A stretch of 64,000 nt of DNA. Origin: Microvelia longipes (taxonomy: Eukaryota; Arthropoda; Insecta; Hemiptera; Veliidae). The stretch is taken from contig JACMZG010001908.1 of NCBI GenBank assembly GCA_018340805.1, forward strand, positions 17,918,595 to 17,982,594, in the 5' to 3' direction. Within the stretch, counting starts at the first letter, position 1, and the number at the start of each line of letters is the position of its first letter. Of this stretch, positions 30,436-42,100 are shown in pieces. The translations under genes and the position numbers were made by a program. The notes beneath the pieces were generated by a model. The model was not told where the DNA came from and did not search any database. It was given only the letters and a program-made list of their open reading frames with translations.

Positions 30436-30439
30436 AACC

Positions 30440-30985
30440 TTGGTAATTATCCTTACAACTTCAGACTCGCTTTGCTCGTCCTCAGAAGTTATGATTGATC
30501 AAATCTTTAAGTAGCATTACTTCGATCTTACTACGCTTGACCTCAGAATTAAATATTGCTCCAAGGTCTACCCTAGGACTACTGCACTACTTTCTATTCT
30601 AAAATTATTTCAGTAATTTTCCTGCCATGGAGCTGACAAAGGTATTTTTACTGTTTGTAAAAAACCTTTTGTTTGAGGAGGAGTGAAATTAGTCAGTAAG
30701 ATGATTTTCTACATTAATATTCCTGTTTTCTTTCTAAAAAAGTATTTCTGAGGTCAAGGTTCCTCGGAACTTTTCCTAATCTCATCGGATTCCTACGCTC
30801 ATCCTTCCAGCTTTGGACTCGCTTCGCTCGTCTTCAGATAGTAAATACATCCCTTTCTCTCCCAGCGGACCCTCTTCCAGGCCAGTGCCTGGAAGAGGGA
30901 GTCAGTACTACGCTCGATGCTGCTTAACTTTTTCGTTCTATCAAAAATCATAGATCTACTTGTCATACTGAAACAAAACTTTAAT
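30440..30985 (+). repeat. two adjoining GCTTCGCTCG repeat copies
   Basis: 30440-30575 has CAGACTCGCTTTGCTCGTCC and CTACGCTTGACCTCAGAA. 30755-30985 has TCATCGGATTCCTACGCTC, GACTCGCTTCGCTCGTC, AGATAGTAAATACATCC and CTACGCTCGATGCTGCTTAAC. A perfect 13-bp hairpin with a CAGT loop (30870-30899, arms CCCTCTTCCAGGC) lies inside the second copy. Confidence 0.75.
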
Positions 30986-33295
30986 TTTTTAATAATTAAA
31001 GGTATACACTTGTATCAAATTTCAAATCAATCGGTTAATTTTCCGAATTTTTCAATTGTTTAAAAAACGTAAACCAGTCATATGATAAAAATTGAACTAA
31101 TGCTGATATTGAGATAAAACTTATGTTAGTTAGGCGCAGGCGCATATGTTAGTCTTTCATGGCTATACATGCGTGCCAAAACTTAAAATGACTTGAAAAA
31201 ATATTGATTTACTTAACTCTCAAGCATAAATACACTGGGAGCTACGATTATAACAGACACACACATACTGACAAACAACTTCGTGAAAACCAATTAGGAG
31301 GCCTTAAAATGCCTAAAACAGTTAATTCAGGTGACTTCCCGGTTACAGATTTTTTCCGCAAACACAATACTTTTCCTATATACCTACGGTATAAATGAGG
31401 GGAAGTAAAAAAATTGTTAAAAAACGAAAAAACCCAAAATCTACTTAATAACCTGCAATATTATAACATCCATTTAATAATTTCCATCCTAGGGAGTTTT
31501 GACTGAATTATCATAATATTCAAATGTATCATAACGCCCTTTTCTTTACTTGACAATCTTACTTAACCCTGAAGGTGAAGTAGTTTTTCCGTATATTTTG
31601 TTGGCAGTGAATGTAAGAGTTCAGCTATTCCTAGTAATATTTATTATTTTCTGCATATTTATTTTACTTCATTAAAGTTTTTACATTCCTCAATTGTAAT
31701 AAATTATAATACTTTTGCCATTACATATTTTTAACATGTTATAATTTACTATGTTATTTCATGTTCAGATGATTCCCTGAAATATATTTTAGGTTTAATA
31801 CATTCAGAGGAAAATAAATTGTTATTCATTCTTTTAGTAGACGAATGGAATAGTTATTTCCCAAGGAGTAAAGAATGAATTTATTCCTCTGAGTATTCAG
31901 TTAGTTCCTAAGGTGAAAGCTGAGGAATCCAAAGCATTTAACTCCCGCGGCAAAGCCGAGGTAGTTATGACTATTAACTCCCGAGGTAATGATGAAGAAG
32001 GTAATTTTTGCAAGGGGGAAAATTACTTCCTAAGTGTATACAAGAGTTTATTCCATTTGACAAGTTGACTTCATTTGATTATTGTTATATTCTTAATTTC
32101 ATATGTTTTTTTTTGTATTTTTTAAATCCTATCGTCGACCACCTCACCCCCATAAATCTAGAGGGTTCCCCTACCAACTTAACAACTTTTTTGGTTCTGA
32201 AACGGATTTATAGCAAACAATAAAAAAATTTTTGTCCGTATAAATTTTGGGGGTTCCGCCCGAAAAAAAAATCAAAACTTTTCATTGCATGAAACAACTT
32301 CTTTTGGCCTGAAACGGATTTCGAGTCTTTTTTTTTAATTCGAGGCCCTCTTTTATAAATTTAAATAATTTACAAGTTAATTGTATATTTGTTAATTTCA
32401 TCAACAAATATTGTACCAAATAAGAAAGATAAAAATTTTCGGGTTTTCCAAAAAAAGGCCATCTTGAAAAAGTAACGTATTCTTACTTAGCTGCTGATTG
32501 TATCTGATTTGAAATTGTTTTGTCTGAAAAACAGTATAAGATGAATTATTGAACGATAAAACCTGAAGTTAAAAACAGAACAAAAGCCCCGTTGTGGGGC
32601 TGCTATATGTGGGGTCATATTTCTTGGGGCGTCTACTTCTAGAAACATCCAACTTGTTTTCTGTGGAAAACTTTTCTATGAAAAATTCTTCTTTTTCTTC
32701 TTTTCTTATCTTCTTTAAAAAGGGATAAAAATTGTCAAAACACGTATTAGGTCAACAAAAGAAAAATAAAGATTTTTATCAAAAATGTTAACTATAGTTA
32801 TCTCATTCCTTAAAAGTTTTACAATAATTCAAGAAAAATAAAATACTACTAGCCCCTTTAAAATACCTTTATAAGATTATTTAATTTCCAAAAACATTTT
32901 AATTTTAAGATTATAAATTCTAAAAACTTTTAGGGATTTTATTCTCATTAATAAAACTTTTTTATACCTTTAATTGTTTATTAAACAATACAACTCTAAA
33001 TACACAGAGTTCGCCAATTTTTTTTTGTCCAATGTTCCTCTGATTTGCGAAAACGCATCACATGCAGATTAAATTATAGCGACACTCTAATGCGAGGTTG
33101 AAAAATTGTGCCCTACACAGGGAGCGTTCCAAAACGTATTAGGCGACATCGGTAAGTAACGGCGAACAACTGCGGTCGTAAACTTAAAAAGGTTTTAAAC
33201 TAGTCATAATTCTAAAACTAAAGAGACTCGCCAAAAGTGTAATTTAACATATTTCGTATCTTTATTCGACGGTCATTATTGACTTTATAATAACC
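30986..33295. other. intergenic, no gene recognised
   Basis: Includes an AACTCCCGAGG-type short repeat at 31940-32000 and the second copy of the 18411-18625 repeat at 32150-32345. The frames at 31204 and 32008 are short and domain-free. Confidence 0.4.
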
Positions 33296-33307
33296 TTTAT
33301 TCGAAAC

Positions 33308-33405
33308 ATATATCATTTGATACTACCGAGTTTTGCAAAACATGAATAGTTGACACAATTGTATTGTGAAACATGAATTGTCTCTCGCACAATTATATTG
33401 TGTCA
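33308..33405 (+). mobile_element. internally deleted palindrome-ended element with 12-bp target duplication
   Basis: It starts ATATATCATTTGATACTACC and ends CGCACAATTATATTGTGTCA, like the 42590 copy, but the centre is missing. The flanks repeat TTTATTCGAAAC exactly, at 33296-33307 and 33406-33417. Confidence 0.85.
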
Positions 33406-33466
33406 TTTATTCGAAACTTTAATAACAAACTTTATTTATTTATTAATATCCTAATATACCTTTATA

Positions 33467-33740
33467 TGCCTCTCTTATCTCTTACACTCCTTATTATTCC
33501 CCTATAATGCCTCTCTTATCTCTTACACTCCTTATTATTCCCTTATAATGTCTATCTTATCTCTTACACTCCTTATTATTCTCCTATAATGCCTCTCTTA
33601 TCTCTTACACTCCTTATTATTCCCTTATAATGCCTTTCTTATTTCTTACACTCCTTATTATTCCCCTATAATGCCTCTCTTATCTCTTACACTCTATTAT
33701 TCCCTTATAATGGCTCTCTTATTATTCCCTCTTAGTATCC
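33467..33740. repeat. 41-bp minisatellite
   Basis: About 6.7 units start with TGCCTCTCTTATCTC near 33467, 33508, 33549, 33590, 33631, 33672 and 33710. They continue TTACACTCCTTATTATTCCC. Copies are nearly identical, with a few substitutions and a 3-bp loss late in the array. Confidence 0.95.
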
Positions 33741-33928
33741 CTTCTTACCCTATTGATTACATCTTTTTATATTTATTCATGCATTTATTAGAATTTAAAT
33801 TTTGTTTTTACTAGTGACTCATTATAAGTCACTCACTGATAAAACCAATTCCCAGTATTTATTTATTGCATTATTTGCCTTCTCCATGTATACATGGAGA
33901 TTATATGTAGGACATCTTTATTATATGT

Positions 33929-34046
33929 AATAAAGATGTATATGTAGGATGTTTAATAAATATGGTTAGTAATAATAAATAAATATATATATTTATTTAT
34001 TATTACTAACCATATTTATTAAACATCCTACATATACATCTTTATT
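33929..34046. repeat. 118-bp perfect palindrome
   Basis: The first 59 bases (AATAAAGATGTATATG..., ending TAAATAAATATA) are exactly repeated in reverse complement, with no spacer. Just before it, at 33900-33928, lies a third partial copy (TTATATGTAGGACATC). Confidence 0.93.
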
Positions 34047-34809
34047 TACATCCTTCTGCATATACGTTCTATATATTTATAAATCTTAATTTTACCTTCT
34101 CCATTTCTCTGAATATATATTATTTATATATTTTGGCATAAAAACGAATAATTTGTATCCTTTACGTTACTTCTAAGTATCCTTCTAAAAATCTAATATT
34201 TTCTGGGATTGTTACACTTATCGTGTAATTTATGCCCGATTTTTTTTTTATAACTATAAGAGATTATAAGTAAATATTTATATTTTTATCTCTTGAGTTT
34301 CATTTTAAGAAAATTTCCTTTTGTGAGACAGTTTTTGTATAAAAACTTGAGTCATTGTACAAATGTTCGCTCGTTTTATCCTGAGAAAACTCCTTCCTAT
34401 ACTCCTGATAAAGCCACGAGGAATAATCTAGCTATTTATTCCTTATTCTTTCTTCAAACTTTATTGAGGGCTAAACATTTTATTTGTCTCCCTCTTTTTA
34501 ACAGTTCCCTTTTTAACTTTTCCTTTTTTCCAGAAAATAATCTTGAAAGGTATCCTATTTCCCTATAAACTTATCAAGGGTAAAAAATTATTATTTTTCT
34601 TTTTTTAACAGGAAATAATGTTAGGAATTATTCCCTATTTCTACTCGTAAGAAATGTTTAAAAATATATTTTTCTCTTTTTATATAATTTTATCTTGCTT
34701 TAATTTATTATATATCTATAAAAATCTATTTCTTCGCTTTCATAAGTGAAGTTAAAACAAGTTTATTCCTTCTACCAGAAGTATAAAAAAGGCTATATAT
34801 ACACTTATA

Positions 34810-34929
<120 letters not shown>

Positions 34930-35715
34930 GTCTATTACCTAATTCTATTTTTTTAATTTGTAATTTTTTTAAAACATTTCTTTTTTTATGTGAAACATAT
35001 TTTTCTGTAGAATTTTTGAATTTCTTAGCTTATTTTTTTACGAAGCTCACTGGGATAAGAATCAATTTAAATGTAAATTTTAAACAATCTTACTTTAATT
35101 TACAATTGAAGAAACAACTTCTCTTATTATTTATTGTAAGGACATTTGAAAGGACATCTCTACTTTTTAATAAAATATTTTAGAAAAAAATTGTTGTCTT
35201 TCAATTTATTTTGACTTGTAGATAAGCGGTAAAAATGAGGAAAAAGTTAAATCGATCTTTAGATTGGACTGTCAAAAGAATGATTTTATTTATAAATATT
35301 TATATTTGCGAGTTGAAAATAAAAACAGGTTTAGGCATTGTGTAAAAAAGTTCTTTCCTCTTTCTATTAGAAAAAATAAATAAATTTAGGTACTGTAGTG
35401 TTTTTTCAGCTTTTCTCGTTTTCAGAACCTTAAAAAAGCCATTAAGACTTGACAAGGTTACCCCTCCACGTACTGTCCACACTCGATACTACTTAACACT
35501 AGTAATCGAAAGAAGACGTATAAACCGTTAAAGCCAAACTATTTTTATGCATCTAAAATTTTATAAATTAATAAAACTATTAATCTAACATACTATTTTT
35601 ATTAAGATGCAACTTTCAGGAGTAAAAAGTCTAAAAATACAAAAAGTAAAAACCCAAAATCTAGACTTTTATAACTTTTGGGAGTCTACTCTTTGGGAGT
35701 AACTTAGACTCCATT

Positions 35716-35760
35716 TTGCCATGACGCCTATGACGCCTAATGGTATAGGCGTCATGGCAA
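35716..35760. repeat. hairpin 270 bp before the miple start
   Basis: Arms TTGCCATGACGCCTAT and ATAGGCGTCATGGCAA pair perfectly over 16 bp around a 13-base loop, which itself repeats GACGCCTA. It may be a tiny mobile-element remnant or a structured regulatory site; nothing else supports either. Confidence 0.8.
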
Positions 35761-36028
35761 GAGTTCTCATCAAATAAAAAATATGTTTTGCGAAACTTTA
35801 TGTATATATTAATATTTTATATGGATGTATTTCTAGACAAACCTGTGAACACAGTATATCTCGAACGGATGAATATTTTCATCGAACTTGGTACAAAAAT
35901 CAACCTTGTGGAGGTAGAAAAATCCGTTTTGTTAAATCAGTACCATTATCTAAAAATCGGCAAGTTCATAGTTATTATTTTTCAAGGTTACTTAATAGTT
36001 AAGTTAATCATGTTTTGATTTGTTACAG

Positions 36029-36161
36029 ATGAAGTGGAGTGGGTTCGTAGTTGCCTGTGTGCTGGTGCTGATATCTCTGGTAGTAGCTGAAGGTGAAATA
36101 TGGGAGGAAGATGAAAAGGAAGTACTCATCCGAAGTGAGAGGGGTGCCAAAAAATCAAAAG
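36029..36161 (+). CDS. miple: miple exon 1: signal peptide and acidic leader
   Basis: The ATG at 36029 follows an AG (36027-36028) preceded by a T-rich stretch, so the coding start probably begins an internal exon and the UTR lies upstream. The frame gives MKWSGF, then a hydrophobic core (VVACVLVLISLVVA), an acidic segment and a KK-rich end at residue 44. The exon ends with one base of a Glu codon at 36161. The donor is GTTCGT, a weak match to consensus apart from G at +5. It is accepted because it is the only nearby GT that restores phase with exon 2. The GTATGC at 36166 would leave the wrong phase. Without splicing the frame stops at 36217. Confidence 0.88.
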
Positions 36162-39100
36162 GTTCGTATGCTCAAGCTCGCGATTATTCCTGTGGATCAC
36201 AGGAGGGTTTGCCTTAAGGAACTTAGACAACGAGGAAGGATCATATCAGGCCTTTCCAATAAAAATTAGTGTTGCCACCAGCACCGCTAATCCCTTGGGC
36301 TACTACATCCTTCTTATGGTCAGGTTATAAACATGTAGAGTAAACTTTAAGTTCTTTATTTTTTTTTTTACGCTTTAACCCGTAGGGTCATTTAGCGTTT
36401 TCCCCTCACTCAAATCTCACTCAACATTAACCCCTGAGTTTGTACACATCCAATCATCTAGGAAGCACCCTCTTCGTACATGGTAGCACATGTAACCGGT
36501 TCACAGTGTGTCCAGTTCATCCAGCCCAACCAGACTCTATCCAAACTCACAGCTCTGGCTAGTGACCGCGACTAGTTCACAGTGTGCCTTGTTCATCTAG
36601 ACCAGCTAGACTCTGGCTAGGCTCACCGCTCTGGCTAGCGCCGACTACTAGTTCACTGTGTGCTTGTTTCATCTAGTCTTACTAGCTCCTCTGATCACAT
36701 TAGTCTCACTTGACCTCGTACTTCCAAGTCTCACCAATCTCATCAGTTCCAGCTAGGCTCATCGCTCTGGCCAGTCCAGCGCCACCCGTCAAAGAACTCT
36801 AGCACCCAGATGTCAGTGTGCACAAACTCATTCTATAGCCCTGACCTGAAGTCAAAGCTCCGCAGTGCTATTAGGAGACGTCTGTCTTCAAGAACCGAGC
36901 ACTTTGTTCCTAGTCACTTACGTTACTCGTGTCGCCGCCATCACTTTCACTGACTAAGTTTTCGGACATACAAAGGCTCAGTATATCTTTCCGACCTTCA
37001 TCTCCCCCAGCCCGCAGAACATTAACTTTCGTGAGCTGGAGACAACGGAAACGTGGATCCAGACTTGTCTCAGATGAAACTAGATCCAACCCCGCATTTG
37101 CGTATTAGTAGCCAAGGAAACCACGTAAAACCTTGGCTGGGTTGGCCGGCCTTGAATTCAAGTCCTCCCGAGTGTACGGTACAAGGATAACCTCATATTG
37201 AGGTCCTCCCCGGCTGGATTTGAACCCTCGACCTCCAGGTCGAAAGGCGAGCGCTCTACCACTGAGCTACCGGACTCGGTTTTTAGTTCTTTATTATTGT
37301 TCCATAGTTAAGTGTACATATTTAATATTATCCTTACCTTGTTAAAGATTATAAAGTAATGTATCCAAAAAAAAAAAAAAAAAAAATACAAGAATTAAAG
37401 TCTGTTGACATTTAGCGTTTTAGACATTAAATGTGGAAAACACAAACTTTATACACTTCTCCAATACTTTAAAACTCTATACGGGACAAGTTGCCCCATG
37501 CCCGTCTATGTCCCATGAAACACACATGACACTTTTTAGCCTTTATGCTCCTTCTGTGGTTTGACCCAAGACTATTAAAAGCGGTTGGACAAAGGAAGAA
37601 ACCACACAATTAATCAAATAACACAAATATAACTAAGAACTATTTAAGCTGATTCATCAATTTTCAATGACTATTCAAGTTCTTACTATCTGCCTAGGAT
37701 GTTAAAATCATTTACCGTAAACGATTTTTTAATAAAGTGTTGTAATAAATTATTTAAGACCTCTTAATGAAATTTCGTCATCCGAACTACCTCATAAGTG
37801 TCATAGTCCAAAAGCCAGGCCTAAAATATGTGACTCATTTTGTAGAACTTCAAACCAAATTTTTCTGAAAAATATATCTTAAATTATGAAGGAAAACCAT
37901 AGTCTGCCTATCCAAAGTGGAGCCCTTCAAATCGCACAAATTCCAGTTTTCTTGCAGTAAGTGGTTCCCTGTAAGTCATGTGCAAAACATGAAAAGAACA
38001 TTTTTAAAGCTGATAAAATTTCCAATAAAAAGAGTTTTTTCGTCAAAATCGGAGAACAACTACTAAAGTTATGACATTTTGTTAATGGCTAAAAAATGCA
38101 CAAGAGCCAATATTTTTTCAAAGAAATTCGCTGACTTTGCATATATTTACAATTTTTTCGTGATTTTGAATGAGCCATAACTTTGGTTGATTTGATTATT
38201 AAACACTCGTTTTATAGAACACTATATCATCTTTAAAAAAATTCCTTTCATGTTTAGCACACGATCTACAGGGAACAACTTATTTCAAGAAAACTTAAAT
38301 CTGTTAAATGCGCAATTATATGAAGGGCTCCTTCTTGATATAGGCTGACTGTTTTTCTTCATAATTGAAGTAGTACAAAATGAGTCACATTTTATCAGGT
38401 TCGGCTGTTAGACTATAATGTTTACGATAAAAATATGCTAAAAAAGATTTCAGCTATTTTTTATTGACTCTACTATTTCACGGCCTACGACTGAAAAATT
38501 ATTTACTCGCAACTTTTACGAGCGGTTCAGCGCTTTGTTTTGTTGAATTTATAGTTCGTACTTGCAAAGTCCATTTATGGATATACTTTTTCAAATCATA
38601 TTTTTGTGCTTTATAATTTTACGTAGATTTACGATTACGATCGAAACCATTCGAATTCGAGCAAACAAAACGTAATAAGTTGCACTCGATTCTTTTTAGA
38701 GCGAAACTATTATTTGAAAGCTTAAAAAGAAAACGAATTGAAAACTGGATGTGTATTGAAGCTGATAATCCTAGTTCACACGATATTCTCGTATTGCTAA
38801 GCAAACATAGCATTTCCCATCACTAAATTCTTTGTTTGCTCTAATTCTTATACTCCATTGAACTCTAACTACTCTCTATACCCGTAAACTTCATGTCTAT
38901 GAAAAATGTTGCTCATATAGATTTGCAACTAAATGGACACTCCATTGAAAAGAATTATCTCTCTGTTAATTTTTGTTTCTTTTCTTCAATCATAGGAGGA
39001 ATAGCATGGTTAAAACCACCTAAAAACTGAATAACATGGTTAAAACCACCTAAACAACTGAATAACATAGTTAAAACCGTCTAAAACACTGAATAACATG

Positions 39101-42100
39101 GTTAAAACCATCTAAAACACTGAATAACATAGTTAGAAAACAGTCTCGAAGATTATTTAATGGCTCGTTTCAAGTATCCGGCCCTTTAATAATAGTGCAG
39201 TCCCCTGTCACTGCAGCACTTTAGTATTAGTGCTATGTTAGTAATACAGTCTTCTAATAATTGTTTTCTTAAAGTAATATAGCCCTTTAATGAAAGCGCA
39301 GCTTCAGCAGAACATCGCTTTAAAAATAGAGTGTGTCAGTAATATAGTAATTATGTATCCTGTCCTATTAGTTTACTATCAAACGATATTAATGTAGATC
39401 GAGTTAGTTTAAGGTGTACAGTAACTATAAAAATAGTTCAGATCCAGAATTTGTTTATTGTTCATCATCGTAGGTGTATAGAAAACGTATTATAGCAATG
39501 TATTGAGAAGGTAAAGTGGGAGGTGTTGTATGAAAGCAGAGGACACACTGATTATGAGATACTATAATATAGATTAATTAATGGTTGCAACAGATCCATG
39601 GGTAAGAGGGTAGACAAAGACCCTGTTTATCATTTGTGTTAGGTATACTCTATTTGCAGCGATTTGGGAACTAGAACATCTCGTGATGTTTTTGGACGGA
39701 TGGAAAATCTAGGACAATTAGATCTCTTATGTTGCCTCATTTCGCTTTTTCATCCGAAAATTAATCTACTGGAATTTTATTTCTGTACTGCTTGGATATG
39801 AATATTAACTCGGAAATATCTGACTATCGCAGCTTATTTTATGAGGTGGAATCATACTGATTAATACTACATTAATGCTTTAACTAGATAATTCAATAAC
39901 TTTGCTCTCCAACAAGTCATACTTTCCTATTATAGCTGAAAATTTTCTACCAAAACAGGGAATAGGGTGAAGTCAAAATTCAAAATCTAATTATCATTTC
40001 GGAATAGATAAAATTGATTTATCCTAGGAATGTGCTTCATCAAAAATCCATGCCAAAACTTTAAGTATAATGCAGATCAGTATTTTATAATTTAGAATCT
40101 TATGCATAAGATCACTCTTATTCCATCTGTCTTTTTCCTGTTTGTGTAAACAGCAGTGACGAAGACGCAAAATTACATAGTAAATTACAGAACTTCAATT
40201 TCTTTACCTAAATATAATTATAACTACTGTTTTTTGTGTGTAATTTTAATTATTTTACTATTATTATTAGTTTTAATAAATTCTAATTACCTATGCTTCC
40301 TTGCTGTTTATACGAAGGTTTTCTTGCTTTATATTAAAAAGTATGCAAACTAGCATATTTTAAGTTCTTGCAAGAAATATAGACGTAATTATGAGTATCT
40401 TTACTACTTCTGGTTATTTTAGAAAAGCAAATCTTCGAGTAGTAATTATGCCAACCTAGGTATTGTAAATATACAATTATTAATTTTACCCTCCAGTAAT
40501 TCCTTTCTTTATACAGAGATTCCTAGGCGCTTTGAAAAGCAATTACCGTCATTGCATGCGCTCAACCAATATTTTTCTTAGTGTGACCCCTAAACTTTGG
40601 GAAACATAATTCATTTTTTCAAAGTACCCTTTTAACCTAAAATCTATGCTGTAACCTCCTTTAAGATGTTTGGTAATGTGATGTAAACATTATACTAAAG
40701 TCCATCAACTTGCTAAATCTAGTAGTAATGTCTCCATAACTGGAATAAATCTCCACTGTCTCCGCAAATTAATGTTTAAGTTTTAATAACACTTAGTTCA
40801 TGGTAGGTATATGGTTAAATATATGTACAACGATTATAGGATTTTCTTTAATAAAAGTTGTTTTTCTAAGATTAATAAAAAAAGCTGTAAACGTTAAACC
40901 CTGTCTAAACGTATAAGAGCTCACATCTCAAGCATAGCATCCTGGTTCTACCGGCGTCATGGGTCTGGAATGTCCTAGAATGTTCCTCCAATACAAAACC
41001 CTATTTAGTCTACTAAAGAGACATTTAATAGAAAATTATCTCCAAGATTTTCACGTTCTAAGGCAGGGATCTTTTCCGATTTTCCTTAACGCTTTTCTTA
41101 AGTACTCATTATAAGAGCCCTCCTAAACGAGTTTTCTTGCCATCGTTGTTTTAAAAGGAATGATATTCATTATACTTTTCCTTTAACTCTAAGGTTTAGG
41201 TATCTGGATACAAATTTTACTCTACTTAAAGCCTTTAGTTGTTTAAAAATATCATTTGTTTTAACTAAATAAGATAGTCAAATGGGTTATATTTAAACAA
41301 GAAAACAAATTAGGATATACAAGATAACAATGATACAGAGACGTTTTCCAGTATTGTTAGTGGGTAATAATGTGAGTCATATAAGTCAGTATTTAGCATT
41401 ATCAATTTATGAGTAGCACACCTGGTAAGCATTTCAGATGCGTCTCTAAAACCTAAACTATTTGGTGCTAATCTTTTAAAATTATCACTTGCATAGTAGA
41501 TGCAACCCACCAGAGGTTGGTCTCGCAGGGTGAATAACCTGATAAGCCAAAGGGCCTTAAACGGGCTTTTTATTTTTTATTTTATTTCTTTTGACAAAGC
41601 GAAGCCGAGTCAGGCAAATTTTAATTTTCCGTCGAGGTGTAATCAATTGATAATCTTAAATCTTTTTTAAACTTTTTTTAAGGAGTAATTGTTCTATTCT
41701 GAAAATAGTTTTTTATAGCCTCACAATTCTGCAATAACGAGTAAGTGAATATTTTGAAAATTCATTTATTAGTTATTTTTATTAAATTAGTTTAATTTTT
41801 ATCGAATGACTTGTGTACGATTTTAAAAAATTATAAAAAAAAGAAAACAATCTAATTGAGTTGAAACTCAGTAAAAGTGTAACCTATGCATAATGAATAT
41901 GTTCAAGTTCCGTTGCAATACGAACGAGCGAAGCGGGTCTGAAGTAGGGAGGATGAGCGTAGCGAGTCCGATATGATGAGGAAAAGTTCTGGGCAACCTT
42001 GCTTTTTTAAAATTAATGTTAAAGTTTAAATAAATAAACTAATACAAAATGTCAGAGCCCTACAAATTGTGTTGTATGCTAAACCAGCACACCACAAATG

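Larger units (their letters stand above)
36361..37284 (-). mobile_element. 924-bp tRNA-headed retroposon, full length with target duplication
   Basis: Read on the minus strand, it starts near 37284 with a tRNA-like head (A box TAGCTCAGTGGTAGAGCG, B box GGTTCAAATCC, 37203-37276). It runs through a less AT-rich body and ends in poly-A (poly-T on plus at 36358-36370). AGTTCTTTATT flanks it exactly at 36350-36360 and 37285-37295. The tRNA part is not a working tRNA, because the anticodon stem and outer T stem do not pair. The body includes three units of about 76 bp (36500-36725). No open reading frame of note. It sits 199 bp inside intron 1, antisense to miple. Confidence 0.9.

Noticed and set aside
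30870..30899. Terminator-like GC hairpin
   Set aside because: Intrinsic terminators are not expected in this eukaryotic context, and it sits inside a dispersed repeat.
33467..33740. CRISPR-like array
   Set aside because: The whole 41-bp unit is repeated, with no variable spacers, so it is a minisatellite.
36166..36171. Alternative exon 1 donor GTATGC
   Set aside because: It leaves phase 2, which breaks the frame into exon 2.
37203..37276. Minus-strand tRNA gene
   Set aside because: A and B boxes are good, but anticodon and T stems do not pair and the sequence is the head of a repeated element with target duplications.
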